64,000 nt of DNA, taken from positions 1-64,000 of the forward strand of contig NZ_AUGC01000005.1 in assembly GCF_000426825.1 (NCBI RefSeq), written 5' to 3'. A program made the translations under genes and the position numbers. Source of the stretch: Thermonema rossianum DSM 10300 (GTDB lineage Bacteria; Bacteroidota; Bacteroidia; Cytophagales; Thermonemataceae). Positions 7,489-16,281 of the stretch are shown one piece after another. Under the pieces are notes generated by a model, which saw nothing but the letters and a program-made list of their open reading frames with translations, did no database searches and was not told the origin of the DNA. Position 1 is the first letter of the stretch. The number at the start of each line of letters is the position of its first letter.

Positions 7489-10443
7489 TTAATGAATGAT
7501 ATTGCGGCTTTTCAAAACTTGAACAATAGCCTGATAAAGGATGGGATGCAGGTGATAATATCCGTCGGGGCGTTGCAATACGATGCCGTCATCCATCAGT
7601 AGCAGCAGCAAAGTGTTGATTTCGCCGGCAGGCAGGCGCAAACAGCGGGCAAGCGTATCGCGATGGGCAGCCCCATGCAACAACAAAGCACGCATGACCA
7701 GAAGCTTTTGCATGCTTTGCTCTTTCAAAAACGAAAAGTGAATGCCTTTGAGCGAGGTGATATAAATAGCTTGGTCGTCGAACTGCTCGATGGCATTAAT
7801 CCACAGCAACTGTGCTATGCGCAGATTCCCTTGTATAATGTTTTGAAGATCTTTAAAAAATTCATCCTTGAGCAGCGCTTGTTGCGCTTCGTGGTCAAGA
7901 TTTTGAAACTTGCGACTCTGTTTTTCTACTGCTGAACTTTGGTAGCGCAGCTCGTAGCCGCTGATTTGGTGTTTTTGAAGAATCAATTTCTCTATTTCAT
8001 CTTTCTTGAAAGCACGAAGATGAATGGGCGGGTAAGCCAAAAAGTCATTGACCTGCTTGGTTTTTTGCAAGTACTGCCAGCTGTAATCATGACAAGAGCC
8101 TATCCAGAAAACATTGCTGTTGGTTTGCGACATGATTTTGAGCTGCAACAATATGACTTCGAAACCGGTTACTTGCCTTGTGAACAAAAATTCCATGTTT
8201 TCGACGATAATACAGCAGCGAGGTGCTTGCATGAGTGCCCGGCAAAGTGCTTCCGGCGTGTCTTCTTCAATCGATAGCCCCGGCAGTGTTTTGTATGCAT
8301 GAATCAACTCAATGGGGTGTTCTATGCGCTGCTGCAAGTCCAGTACGTGTACCGGCAGGTTTGAAGGCAGAATGTTGGCTTTTACGTAATTAAGGAAGGT
8401 GGTTTTGCCATTGCCGGCTTCCGCAGTGACAACGATGGGGGCAAAGCCGCCTTTCTGCCAGTTGTCAAATGCTTTTTTTACTTGCGATTCAGCTTCGGGG
8501 CGGGCTATGTAAAAGCGCCAGTTGTCCAGTGGTTGAGGCTCGAACAACTTGCGGTAGATAAAAGGAAGCGACTGCACACGTGCCGAAGCGGTTGCCAAAA
8601 AATCGGCAATGGGGATCTCCAGCAAGAGGGGGTTGTCTAAAAGCCCCAGGCGAATGGCTATTTTGTGGTAATACTCGATGACTTTGGTTTTGCCGGTTCG
8701 CCAAGCGGCCAGCAGATGGGCAGGCAGGTGCACAAGAAAATCCCATGCTTGTTGGCGGTAGTGGCGCAGACGCTCGCGGGCTTGGGCTTTGCGGATACGC
8801 AACTGCAAGCCCAGCAGGCGATCTATTTGCTCCATCTCCAGCAGGCGTTCCACGAAGCGCCTGTCTGCTTCTTGCAGCTTGTTTTGTGCCGCCCCTACTA
8901 TCTGTTGAAAATCCATGCCGGCTTGGCGTATTTGCTCGGCGGCACGCTGCAAAGCGCCCGTCAGTACATCCTTTGCCGATACTTCTTCTTTTTCGTTTTG
9001 TAGCCGTTCGGTAACGGTATGAAAGTTGAACAGCACGGCCTCCCAGTTTTGAAGCAGGCGGCTTTCTACTTTGGTAAGCGCGCGTGCCAGCTCTGTTTTG
9101 ACTTCTTTGAGTGCTTTACGGTAGGCCGGCAGGCTTTCATGTTGTATCAGTTGGTTGAGATTCACAAAACTAACTTTCTTGGCAATACCCCGCCGGAAGT
9201 TGATTTGTGGTATGAGGGGGCGAAAGAGTGTCTGTTTTTTAAAGAAATCATCCAGGTACAGTTCGTAGGCAGTGAGTTGTTCGCCGGGCTTGTGTGTGTC
9301 GAGCAATTGGCGGAGGCGTGATTCCATGTTTTGCCTTTCCGTTTGCAGGCGCACAAGCCATTCGTTGATAGCTTGTGGGCTTGTTGTTTGCTGCGTGCTG
9401 ATTTCTTGCTCCAGCGCATGCATGAACGTGCAACTGCCTTCTATGCTTGTTTGGGCAAGGGCTTGCCGGAGCGCCTGCCAATGGTCAAGCAAATGGGCTT
9501 CCTGAAGCTTTATTTCGCAACTTATTTTAATGAGCGACTCATGTGTGCGCCAGTCGGAAAGCAGGGCAGTGGCAAGTCTGTTGTGGGGCAAGAGTGTTTT
9601 GCGGTAACGCTTATCCAGCCGGCGTTGCTTTCGCCGGAGGGCTGCTGTCCGGAAGCGCCGGTTCGAAAGCTCCCAAGTGCCTGCTTTGGCATACAAATCT
9701 TCGGCGAGGGTGCTGTGTTGCCGGAGCAGCTCTTGAGTGATATATTCGCTTTGCCGTTTGGCAAAGACATTTAGTGCTTCCAAAAGGGTCGCTACGTCTT
9801 CGGATGAATGGCCGCCGGTGAGCGGAAACAGTGCCTTGCTTTTGTCTATGCTCAATTGCTTGACAGCGGCAAACTGTTGATTCATCAGCTGAAACCACTC
9901 CACATAAATGGGCAAGAGCGCCTGCGGTAGTTGGTAGAGGCACACATGAGCAGCAATGCCACGAAGGGCAGTGCGCTGACGGCCATAGCCGATGCTTTGT
10001 TTTTGTTTGCGGAACAAATTGGCAATGCGTCGCGGCAAGCGGCTTAGCTGCCATCCGGTGCGCTTGAGTGGTTTTATGAGGTAAGCTATTGCGGGGTCGC
10101 CTGCTTGCACATAATAGCGCTCCCGTGCTTGGGTGTGCTCTACCATTTCGGGCAGTGTCAAAAGAACACTTTCCACGCGTTGTACATAAGCTTGCCGATC
10201 CCGGGAAAAAAACAACTGTTGCCGCTTCAGCCGCCGTTCTGTTTGTTGTATCAAACGGGCAAAGGCTTCTTTCTGCGTTTGCAGCTCTTTGTAGGTGGGT
10301 GCCGGAGTCCGGAGCAAGTGTTGCACTTGTTTCAAAAATTGTTCATGAGCTTCGATTTCGCCGTGCAACGTCTTGAAGGCATACTCATGAGCAGCAGAGA
10401 CGGCTTGTTTGAGTTGTGAGGTATGTTTATTGCCTTGATCCAT
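7489..10443 (-). CDS. Large helical P-loop ATPase encoded with MscS
   Basis: A 984-residue protein. Residues 1 to about 620 are mostly charged helix with many Gln, Arg and Glu, with no clear membrane segment. A nucleotide-binding domain follows: Walker A AEAGNGKTT at 674-682 and a Walker B-like CCIIVEN near 743-749 that ends in Glu rather than Asp. A later IGSC motif is a possible sensor. The C-terminal 100 residues look like winged helix (RLPAGEINTLLLLLMDDGIVLQRPDGYYHLHP). This layout resembles AAA-16/STAND-type ATPases, which often work as switches. I recognise no named family for the N-terminal part. It lies directly upstream of the MscS gene with a two-base gap. A role in sensing envelope stress is a guess. 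Confidence 0.75.
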   Translation of the reverse strand: MDQGNKHTSQLKQAVSAAHEYAFKTLHGEIEAHEQFLKQVQHLLRTPAPTYKELQTQKEAFARLIQQTERRLKRQQLFFSRDRQAYVQRVESVLLTLPEMVEHTQARERYYVQAGDPAIAYLIKPLKRTGWQLSRLPRRIANLFRKQKQSIGYGRQRTALRGIAAHVCLYQLPQALLPIYVEWFQLMNQQFAAVKQLSIDKSKALFPLTGGHSSEDVATLLEALNVFAKRQSEYITQELLRQHSTLAEDLYAKAGTWELSNRRFRTAALRRKQRRLDKRYRKTLLPHNRLATALLSDWRTHESLIKISCEIKLQEAHLLDHWQALRQALAQTSIEGSCTFMHALEQEISTQQTTSPQAINEWLVRLQTERQNMESRLRQLLDTHKPGEQLTAYELYLDDFFKKQTLFRPLIPQINFRRGIAKKVSFVNLNQLIQHESLPAYRKALKEVKTELARALTKVESRLLQNWEAVLFNFHTVTERLQNEKEEVSAKDVLTGALQRAAEQIRQAGMDFQQIVGAAQNKLQEADRRFVERLLEMEQIDRLLGLQLRIRKAQARERLRHYRQQAWDFLVHLPAHLLAAWRTGKTKVIEYYHKIAIRLGLLDNPLLLEIPIADFLATASARVQSLPFIYRKLFEPQPLDNWRFYIARPEAESQVKKAFDNWQKGGFAPIVVTAEAGNGKTTFLNYVKANILPSNLPVHVLDLQQRIEHPIELIHAYKTLPGLSIEEDTPEALCRALMQAPRCCIIVENMEFLFTRQVTGFEVILLQLKIMSQTNSNVFWIGSCHDYSWQYLQKTKQVNDFLAYPPIHLRAFKKDEIEKLILQKHQISGYELRYQSSAVEKQSRKFQNLDHEAQQALLKDEFFKDLQNIIQGNLRIAQLLWINAIEQFDDQAIYITSLKGIHFSFLKEQSMQKLLVMRALLLHGAAHRDTLARCLRLPAGEINTLLLLLMDDGIVLQRPDGYYHLHPILYQAIVQVLKSRNIIH

Positions 10444-10645
10444 AGGCTGTTGCTTTTAGTTAAGGTGGCTTCGGTAAAAAGAGAAATAAACTCTTAAAAA
10501 ATAAAAGTTTTTTGAGTGAAGACGGTGTGTTGAACACAAAGTCACCACATAAAAAATGAAAATACATAGAATGGAAGTCAGCAAGGATTATAGTCTCTTA
10601 CACTGCTTGTTTGGTCTTTTCATTTAATAAAGCTGTACTCGATAC

Positions 10646-11608
10646 TCATGCCGAAGCGGCTGCCCGGCGTAAGCGGTCATTGATGGCGCGCCCCAGGTGT
10701 TCTTCGGGCAGCAGGGGTGCCACCACTGCCTTGACAGGCAGCTCTTCTATTTCACGCAAGGCAGCAAACAGGCGTTGAGCCGCCTCCGTGTAATTGCCTT
10801 GTGGCGATAGAAGAAGTTGGTTTGCTACAGGCAGCACGGCAAGCGGTTCTTTGAATACGATGGCGCCCAGCTCCTGTGGACTATATATCCTGAGTGCGGC
10901 TTCCAGCGAAAGAAATACCTTTTTTCTTGGAGCATAATGAGCCGACAGCATGCCCGGGGCTTTGGGGTTGGACGAAGAGTGGGTTTGCAGCATCACCTTG
11001 CCGGCTACTTTTTCTATTTCTTCCAAAGGAATGCCGCCCAAACGAAGTACAATGGGTTTTTGCGTTTCTTCGTTCCACGCCACGATGGTTGACTCCAAAC
11101 CAATTTGACTGCTGCCTCCGTCTAAAATATAGGGAATGTGTTCGCCTAATTGTGCCTCTACATGCCGGGCATTGGTTGGACTCACATAGCCGAAAGGGTT
11201 AGCACTGGGCGCTGCTACCGGAAAGTTGAGCGAAGCCAGCAGGCGGCGCGTGAGGGGGTGTGAAGGAATGCGCAGCCCTACCGTGGGCAAGCCGGCCGTG
11301 ACAATGTCGGGTATTATGTCTTTTTTGGGGACAACCAAAGTCAGAGGTCCGGGCATGAAAGCCTCGGCCAGCTGCTGCAAGGGGGCAGGAATGGCGGCTA
11401 TCCATTGCATGGCTTTTTCGAGCCGGTCGGTGTGCACAATCAGCGGATCGAAATGAGGACGTTGTTTTACCGCAAATATTTGCGCCACTGCTCCGGGATT
11501 GAGAGCATTGGCAGCCAAGCCATAGACGGTTTCGGTGGGAATGGCTACCAGTTGTCCGGCTTCCAAATAAGCACGTGCCTTCTCTATGTCTGTTCCTATC
11601 TCTGCCAT
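10646..11608 (-). CDS. sua5: Threonylcarbamoyl-AMP synthase, Sua5 type
   Basis: A 320-residue enzyme that makes threonylcarbamoyl-AMP from threonine, bicarbonate and ATP for the t6A37 modification of ANN-decoding tRNAs. The YrdC domain covers about residues 8-200 (LEAGQLVAIPTETVYGLAANAL near the start, then a GLRIPSHP block and SAPSANPFGYVSPT). The C-terminal Sua5 domain follows (KAPGMLSAHYAPRK), so this is the two-domain Sua5 form rather than short TsaC. The ATG at 11608 is preferred: the in-frame ATG at 11650 adds 14 residues unlike the family. It stands alone between the signalling operon and the ATPase-MscS pair. Confidence 0.93.
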   Translation of the reverse strand: MAEIGTDIEKARAYLEAGQLVAIPTETVYGLAANALNPGAVAQIFAVKQRPHFDPLIVHTDRLEKAMQWIAAIPAPLQQLAEAFMPGPLTLVVPKKDIIPDIVTAGLPTVGLRIPSHPLTRRLLASLNFPVAAPSANPFGYVSPTNARHVEAQLGEHIPYILDGGSSQIGLESTIVAWNEETQKPIVLRLGGIPLEEIEKVAGKVMLQTHSSSNPKAPGMLSAHYAPRKKVFLSLEAALRIYSPQELGAIVFKEPLAVLPVANQLLLSPQGNYTEAAQRLFAALREIEELPVKAVVAPLLPEEHLGRAINDRLRRAAASA

Positions 11609-11651
11609 GCATGTAGCTCTTGTTCGCTGCAAAGATACAGGATTTTGCATG

Positions 11652-11683
11652 AAAAAAGAGCGCCTTATGCATAATAAGGCGCC
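11652..11683 (-). terminator. Terminator of the H-NOX signalling operon
   Basis: On the minus strand GCGCCTTAT and ATAAGGCGC pair in a 9-bp stem with a 5-base loop, followed by CTCTTTTTTC. It lies after the receiver-SpoIIE gene and just before sua5. Confidence 0.75.
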
Positions 11684-11752
11684 TTGGGATTGTTGGATAC
11701 TTTGTTTTTATGGGATGGCTGTTTAAAGACAGGCTTCATGTCTCACGTAACT

Positions 11753-11852
11753 TGTCATTTCGAACCTCACGTAGCGAAGTGAGAAATCTCAATCTCGTAG
11801 CACCATGCCACAAGAAGCAAAAGAGATGTCTCGCTTGTGCTCGAAATGACAA
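11753..11852. repeat. Dispersed palindromic repeat R3
   Basis: A full element: TGTCATTTCGAACC arm, inner word AAGAAGCAAAAGAGA, and terminal GCTCGAAATGACA arm. It lies between the 3' end of the signalling operon and its terminator; the 313-base gap 11609-11921 has no gene. Confidence 0.85.
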
Positions 11853-11921
11853 AATGGATGCCCAAAATGATAAAGCCGTAAAGACTGAAAGGCAAAGCCT
11901 GTTTTCGTTTACACGCCCGTT

Positions 11922-13178
11922 TTATGGCTCAAAGCGGAAGCCGAGCACCGTCACATCATCCACCTGCGGAAGACTACCTTTCCATTCGTCAAAAGTGTGG
12001 GCAAGGCGCTCGGCTTGCATGGCAAAGGGTTGCCGGTGAATCTCTTCGATGAGGTTAACAAGGTTTTTGCTGTAGAAACGCTTGCCCGACTCACCGCCAA
12101 ACTGGTCTTGAAAGCCGTCGGTGTAGAGGTAAATATGCATGGGCTCATATGGCAGGTTTATTTCTTCGAAAGAGGCTTCTTCCTGCTCATATCCACCGAT
12201 GGCTTGCCGGCTGCCTTTCAACACTTCCACCTCGCCTCTGCGAATGATGAGGGCGCCCAGATTGCCGCCTGCCAGGCTTATTTTTTGTGCCTTGCGGTCA
12301 ATACACAGCACTACGGCGTCCATACCGTCGCGTGAGACGGTTTCTTCTTGTCGCAGCCTTTCTATGATACCTTGGTTAATGAAAGAAAGGATTTGACCGG
12401 GCGCATGAATTTCACGGTCGTGTACCGCCTGGGCAATTAGGTTGACCCCCACCATGCTCATCATGGCACCGGGCACACCGTGTCCCGTGCAGTCGGCCAC
12501 CACCACAATGGTCTTGTCTTCCCCATTTTCGGTTTTATGGGCTACCCAGTAGAAGTCGCCGGATACGATGTCGCGGGGGCGGTAAAAAAGCACATGCTCG
12601 CCAATGGTTTCCTGCAATTCCTGCTTGGAAGGAAGCATGGCTTCCTGTATGCGCTGGGCATAGCGTATGCTGCTTTGCACCTTTGCAAGCAACTGCTCTA
12701 CTTCGGCGGTGCGCTCACGCACTTTCTCTTCGAGCGAGGTGTTCAGTTGGCGCAGCTCCTCAATAAGGCGCTCGCGTTCGTCGCGCAGGCGCAAGGTTTC
12801 AATGGCTTTTTCGATGATCATCTCCAGCTCGCCGCGGTCCCATGGCTTGGTAATGTACTGGTATATACCACTTTTGTTGACTGCCCGCACGATGGCCTCT
12901 ATGTCGGCAAAGCCGGTTAATATCATGCGAATGAGGTTGGGATAGCGCTCTACGGTGTATTCGAGCAACTCCACGCCGGACATCTGCGGCATCTTGTAGT
13001 CGGTAATCAATATATGAATCGGATGTTCTTTGAGGATGTCGATGGCTTCCTGGGCTGAGGTGGCCGTATGCACCGTGTACTTACGCTTGAAAGCAGTTTT
13101 GAAAATACGCAGGTTGCTCTCTTCGTCGTCCACGTATAAAATATGGATGTCTTTATGCTTGTTTCTGTCTTCTTGCAT
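11922..13178 (-). CDS. Response regulator with SpoIIE-type PP2C phosphatase output
   Basis: A 418-residue protein. The receiver domain (about 11-120) has acidic pair Asp17-Asp18, phospho-acceptor Asp60 in LITDYKMP and Lys111 in TKPWD. A coiled coil (about 122-175) leads to a PP2C/SpoIIE domain (about 190-415, with GDFYW, ADCTGHGVPGAMMS and YTDGFQD metal-binding motifs). Phosphorylation would tune a serine/threonine phosphatase, as in RsbU-like partner switching; no anti-sigma or antagonist gene is adjacent, so the target is unknown. It is the last gene of the CZB-kinase-H-NOX operon, 18 bp after H-NOX, and is the natural acceptor for the kinase encoded at 13763-15730. Confidence 0.93.
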   Translation of the reverse strand: MQEDRNKHKDIHILYVDDEESNLRIFKTAFKRKYTVHTATSAQEAIDILKEHPIHILITDYKMPQMSGVELLEYTVERYPNLIRMILTGFADIEAIVRAVNKSGIYQYITKPWDRGELEMIIEKAIETLRLRDERERLIEELRQLNTSLEEKVRERTAEVEQLLAKVQSSIRYAQRIQEAMLPSKQELQETIGEHVLFYRPRDIVSGDFYWVAHKTENGEDKTIVVVADCTGHGVPGAMMSMVGVNLIAQAVHDREIHAPGQILSFINQGIIERLRQEETVSRDGMDAVVLCIDRKAQKISLAGGNLGALIIRRGEVEVLKGSRQAIGGYEQEEASFEEINLPYEPMHIYLYTDGFQDQFGGESGKRFYSKNLVNLIEEIHRQPFAMQAERLAHTFDEWKGSLPQVDDVTVLGFRFEP

Positions 13179-13196
13179 AGCTCTTTAAAAACTTCT

Positions 13197-13730
13197 TTAT
13201 TGTTCGTGAAAAGTGAGTCGAAGGTGTTCGTTGTCGATTTTTTCGACGCTTGTATGGTTGTTGAAATACTTATCCAAGCCTTTGATTAAAGAAATAAGCA
13301 GGTCTATCAGCCCACGGCTTGATTGATAATGAAGCAGCAGGACATTATCGGATTCCCACCGGTATTGAAAGCGGGGTGGATGCGCATTGGGAATGCGCTT
13401 GGTTACGATGTCGTGAATGAAGTCCAGCTTTGTGATGAAGTCTTTGGTACTTTTAGGACCTATAAACAAAGCTTTGTACACTTTGGGGGCATAATGCAGG
13501 CACCAATATTCGCCAAAGTCATCGAAGATTTGCTGGAGTGATACGCCACATACCTCAGCGCTTTTGACAAAGAGCTGTACACTGAGTTGCTCGTCTATGT
13601 CTTTATCGATTTCCAATGCAAAGTGGTGGGTTGCCGGCAGGTCGCAGCGGCGAAGCACCTCTTGCCAGTTTGCTTGTCCGTATTTCTTTGCTATGGTTTC
13701 TTCTAAGCAGGTTAAAATAGTTCCTTTCAT
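13197..13730 (-). CDS. H-NOX haem nitric-oxide sensor protein
   Basis: A 177-residue stand-alone H-NOX domain opening with MKGTILTCLEE, typical of the family. The proximal haem ligand is His106 in LDFIH, and the haem-propionate motif YxSxR is Tyr135, Ser137, Arg139. The position five residues after that Arg, where oxygen-binding H-NOX carry Tyr, is Leu144, which suggests an NO-selective sensor. In known systems such H-NOX proteins control a histidine kinase encoded beside them. Here the kinase gene ends 32 bp upstream and the response regulator starts 18 bp downstream. NO would thus regulate phosphate flow to the receiver-SpoIIE phosphatase. Domain call firm; ligand preference inferred. Confidence 0.93.
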   Translation of the reverse strand: MKGTILTCLEETIAKKYGQANWQEVLRRCDLPATHHFALEIDKDIDEQLSVQLFVKSAEVCGVSLQQIFDDFGEYWCLHYAPKVYKALFIGPKSTKDFITKLDFIHDIVTKRIPNAHPPRFQYRWESDNVLLLHYQSSRGLIDLLISLIKGLDKYFNNHTSVEKIDNEHLRLTFHEQ

Positions 13731-13762
13731 CGTAGTAGAATTTTATGGTTTTTTGGGGTACT

Positions 13763-15730
13763 TCACACTTCATGCTTGGGCAGAACAATGATAAACTCGG
13801 TTCCTTTGCCTACTTCGCTGTGTACTTCTATTTGTCCGCCGTGTTTGTCTATAATGGAATGCACGATGGCCAGCCCCAAGCCGGTGCCCACACCTACGGG
13901 CTTGGTGGTAAAGAAGGGCTCGAAGATGCGCTGCAGCTTGTCCTCGGGGATGCCCACACCGTTGTCTTTGATGCGAATGACGACGTTTTCTTGTTTGTCT
14001 TCGGTGTAAATTTCTATTTTGCCGTCAGTGCGCTCTTCGGGAATTGCCTGAATGGCATTGCTTATCAGGTTCATGAATACCTGGTTGAGCTGCCCGGGAT
14101 AGTGGGCAAATGGTTTTAACTCAGGGTCGTAATACTTTTTGATTTCAATGCGGTTTTTGTATTTGTTTTGCAGCAAAATGAGGGTAGAGTCGATGCCCTC
14201 GTGGATGTCGGCTACTTTGCGCTCCTCTTCGTCGAGGCGGGAGAAGGTGCGCAGCCCTTTCACTATTTCCATGGTACGGCTGGCGCCTTTGGCTATGTCG
14301 CCCACCAGCGCATGAATATCTTCTTTCACTTCTTCGAAGTCTATTTCTTCTTTCAGGGCTTCTACCTTTTCAAGCTGAGCCAGCAGTTGTTGATAATCGG
14401 CTTTGAGCGGATGCAGGGCTTCGTAAGCATCAACTACTTCAAACATATCCTGCAGCAGCATACGCAGTGTGTCGATACCATTGTACACGAAGTTGATGGG
14501 ATTGTTGATTTCATGGGCGATGCCGGCCGTGAGTACACCCAAAGATGCCATCTTTTCCGATTGAATAAGTTTGGTTTGCGCCTCTTGCAGCTGTTTGACC
14601 AGCACTTCCAGCTTTTGCTTGGTTTCTTGCTCTTCCTTCAGGGCCCGCTCCAGCTCTTCCCGGGTTTTGAGCAGCTGCTCACTTTGCTCGAGTGTTTGCA
14701 TGAGTAGCTCGCGCATCTGCTCCTCGTTTTCCTCCAGTAGTTTTTTGCTTTCTTGCTCTTTTTTCAACAAAGACTCCAGTTCTTCCCGGGTTTTGAGCAG
14801 CTCTTCACTTTGGGCAAGCGTTTGCTCCAGCAGCTCGCGCATCTGTTCCTCGCTTTCTTTGATGCGCTGGTTATACAAGTGCTGCTCGGTAATATCTTGA
14901 ATGACGCCGCCCCCTGTAATCACCCCCGTTTGCGGATTCCGCTTGGCATAAGCCGTAGTGCGTGTATAGCGTATGTCGCCTGTGTCGGCACGCCGCACGC
15001 GGAATTCAACGGTGTCTTCAAACTCGTCGGAGTTGAGTGCCGCTGACAGCTTTTCAAGCACGTGGGCATGGTCCTCGGGCAGCACGAAGCGCTGCATCCA
15101 TTGCATGAAATTGAAACGGTAGCCGCCTTCTGCCTCGGCGTTCGTGCCCAATATTTGATAATATTCGTCGGTAAGCGTGAGATAGGCTTCTTCGCCTTTT
15201 GCTTCGAAGGACCAAGCCCCCAGCTTGCCAATGGCAAATGCTTCTTTCAATTGTCGTTGTGTGCGGTACAACTCCTCGCCGGCTGCCAATTGCTCATCCA
15301 TGAGTTGCAGCAGCTGCTGTTCCGATTCCTGCAGTTTGCGGTTCTTTTCTTCAAGTTCTTGCCGGGCAAGCAACAGTTTTTCGGTAGTCTCCAGCTGTTT
15401 TTGCAAGGCAGTGCGCATCTGTTCTTCGGTTTCTTTCAGACGCCGGTTTTGCGACTCTATCTCCGCCACTTGTCTTTCGATGGTGTTAACTACCGGACGA
15501 AAGAAGCCATAGGCCAAGAAGGGCAGCACTGCCAGTATCATAAGCCCTACGCCGTAGGTGGCAACGCGCAAAGTGTAAAGCTGATCGCTTGGCTCGATGC
15601 CTTGCGCCAGCAGGGTGGCCTCCAGGTCGTTTACAGTGACTTGGGTAATGACTTCCGCCAAAAGAACCAGACCGGCAATAACATACAGGGCTGTTTTGTA
15701 GGTGTTTCTCAGGTTGGTGTATCTGTTCAT
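13763..15730 (-). CDS. PAS-containing membrane histidine kinase (H-NOX partner)
   Basis: A 655-residue kinase with two membrane segments (about 13-33 and 53-75) enclosing a short outer loop. Coiled coil (82-165), one PAS domain with PAC end (about 165-283), and a second long coiled coil built from a 42-residue tandem repeat (starting at 294 and 336, EEQMREL then SEELLKTREELE) follow. HisKA has phospho-acceptor His406 (AGIAHEINNP); the ATPase domain has an N box (554-560), DNGVG at 589-593 and GTGLGLAI at 615-622. The sensing loop is small, so signals probably come from H-NOX and the CZB protein encoded on either side (gaps of 32 and 22 bp) and from PAS. Its likely target is the receiver-SpoIIE protein. 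Confidence 0.92.
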   Translation of the reverse strand: MNRYTNLRNTYKTALYVIAGLVLLAEVITQVTVNDLEATLLAQGIEPSDQLYTLRVATYGVGLMILAVLPFLAYGFFRPVVNTIERQVAEIESQNRRLKETEEQMRTALQKQLETTEKLLLARQELEEKNRKLQESEQQLLQLMDEQLAAGEELYRTQRQLKEAFAIGKLGAWSFEAKGEEAYLTLTDEYYQILGTNAEAEGGYRFNFMQWMQRFVLPEDHAHVLEKLSAALNSDEFEDTVEFRVRRADTGDIRYTRTTAYAKRNPQTGVITGGGVIQDITEQHLYNQRIKESEEQMRELLEQTLAQSEELLKTREELESLLKKEQESKKLLEENEEQMRELLMQTLEQSEQLLKTREELERALKEEQETKQKLEVLVKQLQEAQTKLIQSEKMASLGVLTAGIAHEINNPINFVYNGIDTLRMLLQDMFEVVDAYEALHPLKADYQQLLAQLEKVEALKEEIDFEEVKEDIHALVGDIAKGASRTMEIVKGLRTFSRLDEEERKVADIHEGIDSTLILLQNKYKNRIEIKKYYDPELKPFAHYPGQLNQVFMNLISNAIQAIPEERTDGKIEIYTEDKQENVVIRIKDNGVGIPEDKLQRIFEPFFTTKPVGVGTGLGLAIVHSIIDKHGGQIEVHSEVGKGTEFIIVLPKHEV

Positions 15731-15752
15731 ATTGTTTGTCTTGGGTTTATTT

Positions 15753-16064
15753 TTACAGCGATGCTTCTACTTGTTTGTCAAGTGCTTCGAGTGTTTGGAT
15801 TAGTTTTTCAGATAATTGCTTCATTTTTTCATACTCTGCCCCGGCTTCGTGCAGCTGCTTGTGTATTTCTTCCAGCTGCTGCATGTCCTTCAGCTGTCCG
15901 TATTTTTCCATTCCTTGCGCGTAAATCCATTTCCCGAGGCGGCAGTCTGTGTGAGAGAGCACTTCTTCATGGCTAAGGCTCTCTTTGCCTTCCAGGTAGT
16001 TGAGCAGCCTGATACGCCAGTTGATATGATTGGCTTTGGCTGTTAAAAAGTCTATGTTGCGCAT
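15753..16064 (-). CDS. CZB (chemoreceptor zinc-binding) domain protein
   Basis: A 103-residue soluble protein consisting only of a CZB domain. The zinc ligands are visible: His13 (in ANHINW), Cys41 in CRLGKWIYAQG, and His68 and His72 in EIHKQLH. CZB domains are normally attached to chemoreceptors or diguanylate cyclases, where zinc loss or Cys oxidation (for example by hypochlorous acid) switches activity. Here the domain stands alone as first gene of an operon with a kinase, H-NOX and receiver-phosphatase. It may act in trans on the kinase. The divergent subtilase gene starts 217 bp away. Confidence 0.88.
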   Translation of the reverse strand: MRNIDFLTAKANHINWRIRLLNYLEGKESLSHEEVLSHTDCRLGKWIYAQGMEKYGQLKDMQQLEEIHKQLHEAGAEYEKMKQLSEKLIQTLEALDKQVEASL

Positions 16065-16236
16065 AGTTTGAAATATTTTACGGTTTAAAAATATGTATAT
16101 TTCTTCTCACAGTTTGTTTCTTTCGACGAAAGAAATGCTATGTAAGACCAATAACCATTGTGAAACGATAAAAGTGTCAACGTCAATAAAGGAGTGTACT
16201 AAAAAACCGGTGGAGTCGTTTTGTTATGAAAATAGC

Positions 16237-16244
16237 TATCTTTG
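16237..16244 (+). promoter_or_regulatory. Probable -7 box of the subtilase gene
   Basis: TATCTTTG matches the Bacteroidota TAnnTTTG box, 37 bases before the ATG at 16282. A TTG lies at 16221-16223, closer than the usual 19-21 bases. Confidence 0.45.
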
Positions 16245-16281
16245 CAAGAAGATAGAAAAAATCAAATAAAAACTTAAAACA

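Noticed and set aside
15062-15976. 304-codon plus-strand ORF
   Set aside because: Antisense to the kinase and CZB genes, whose domains are clear.
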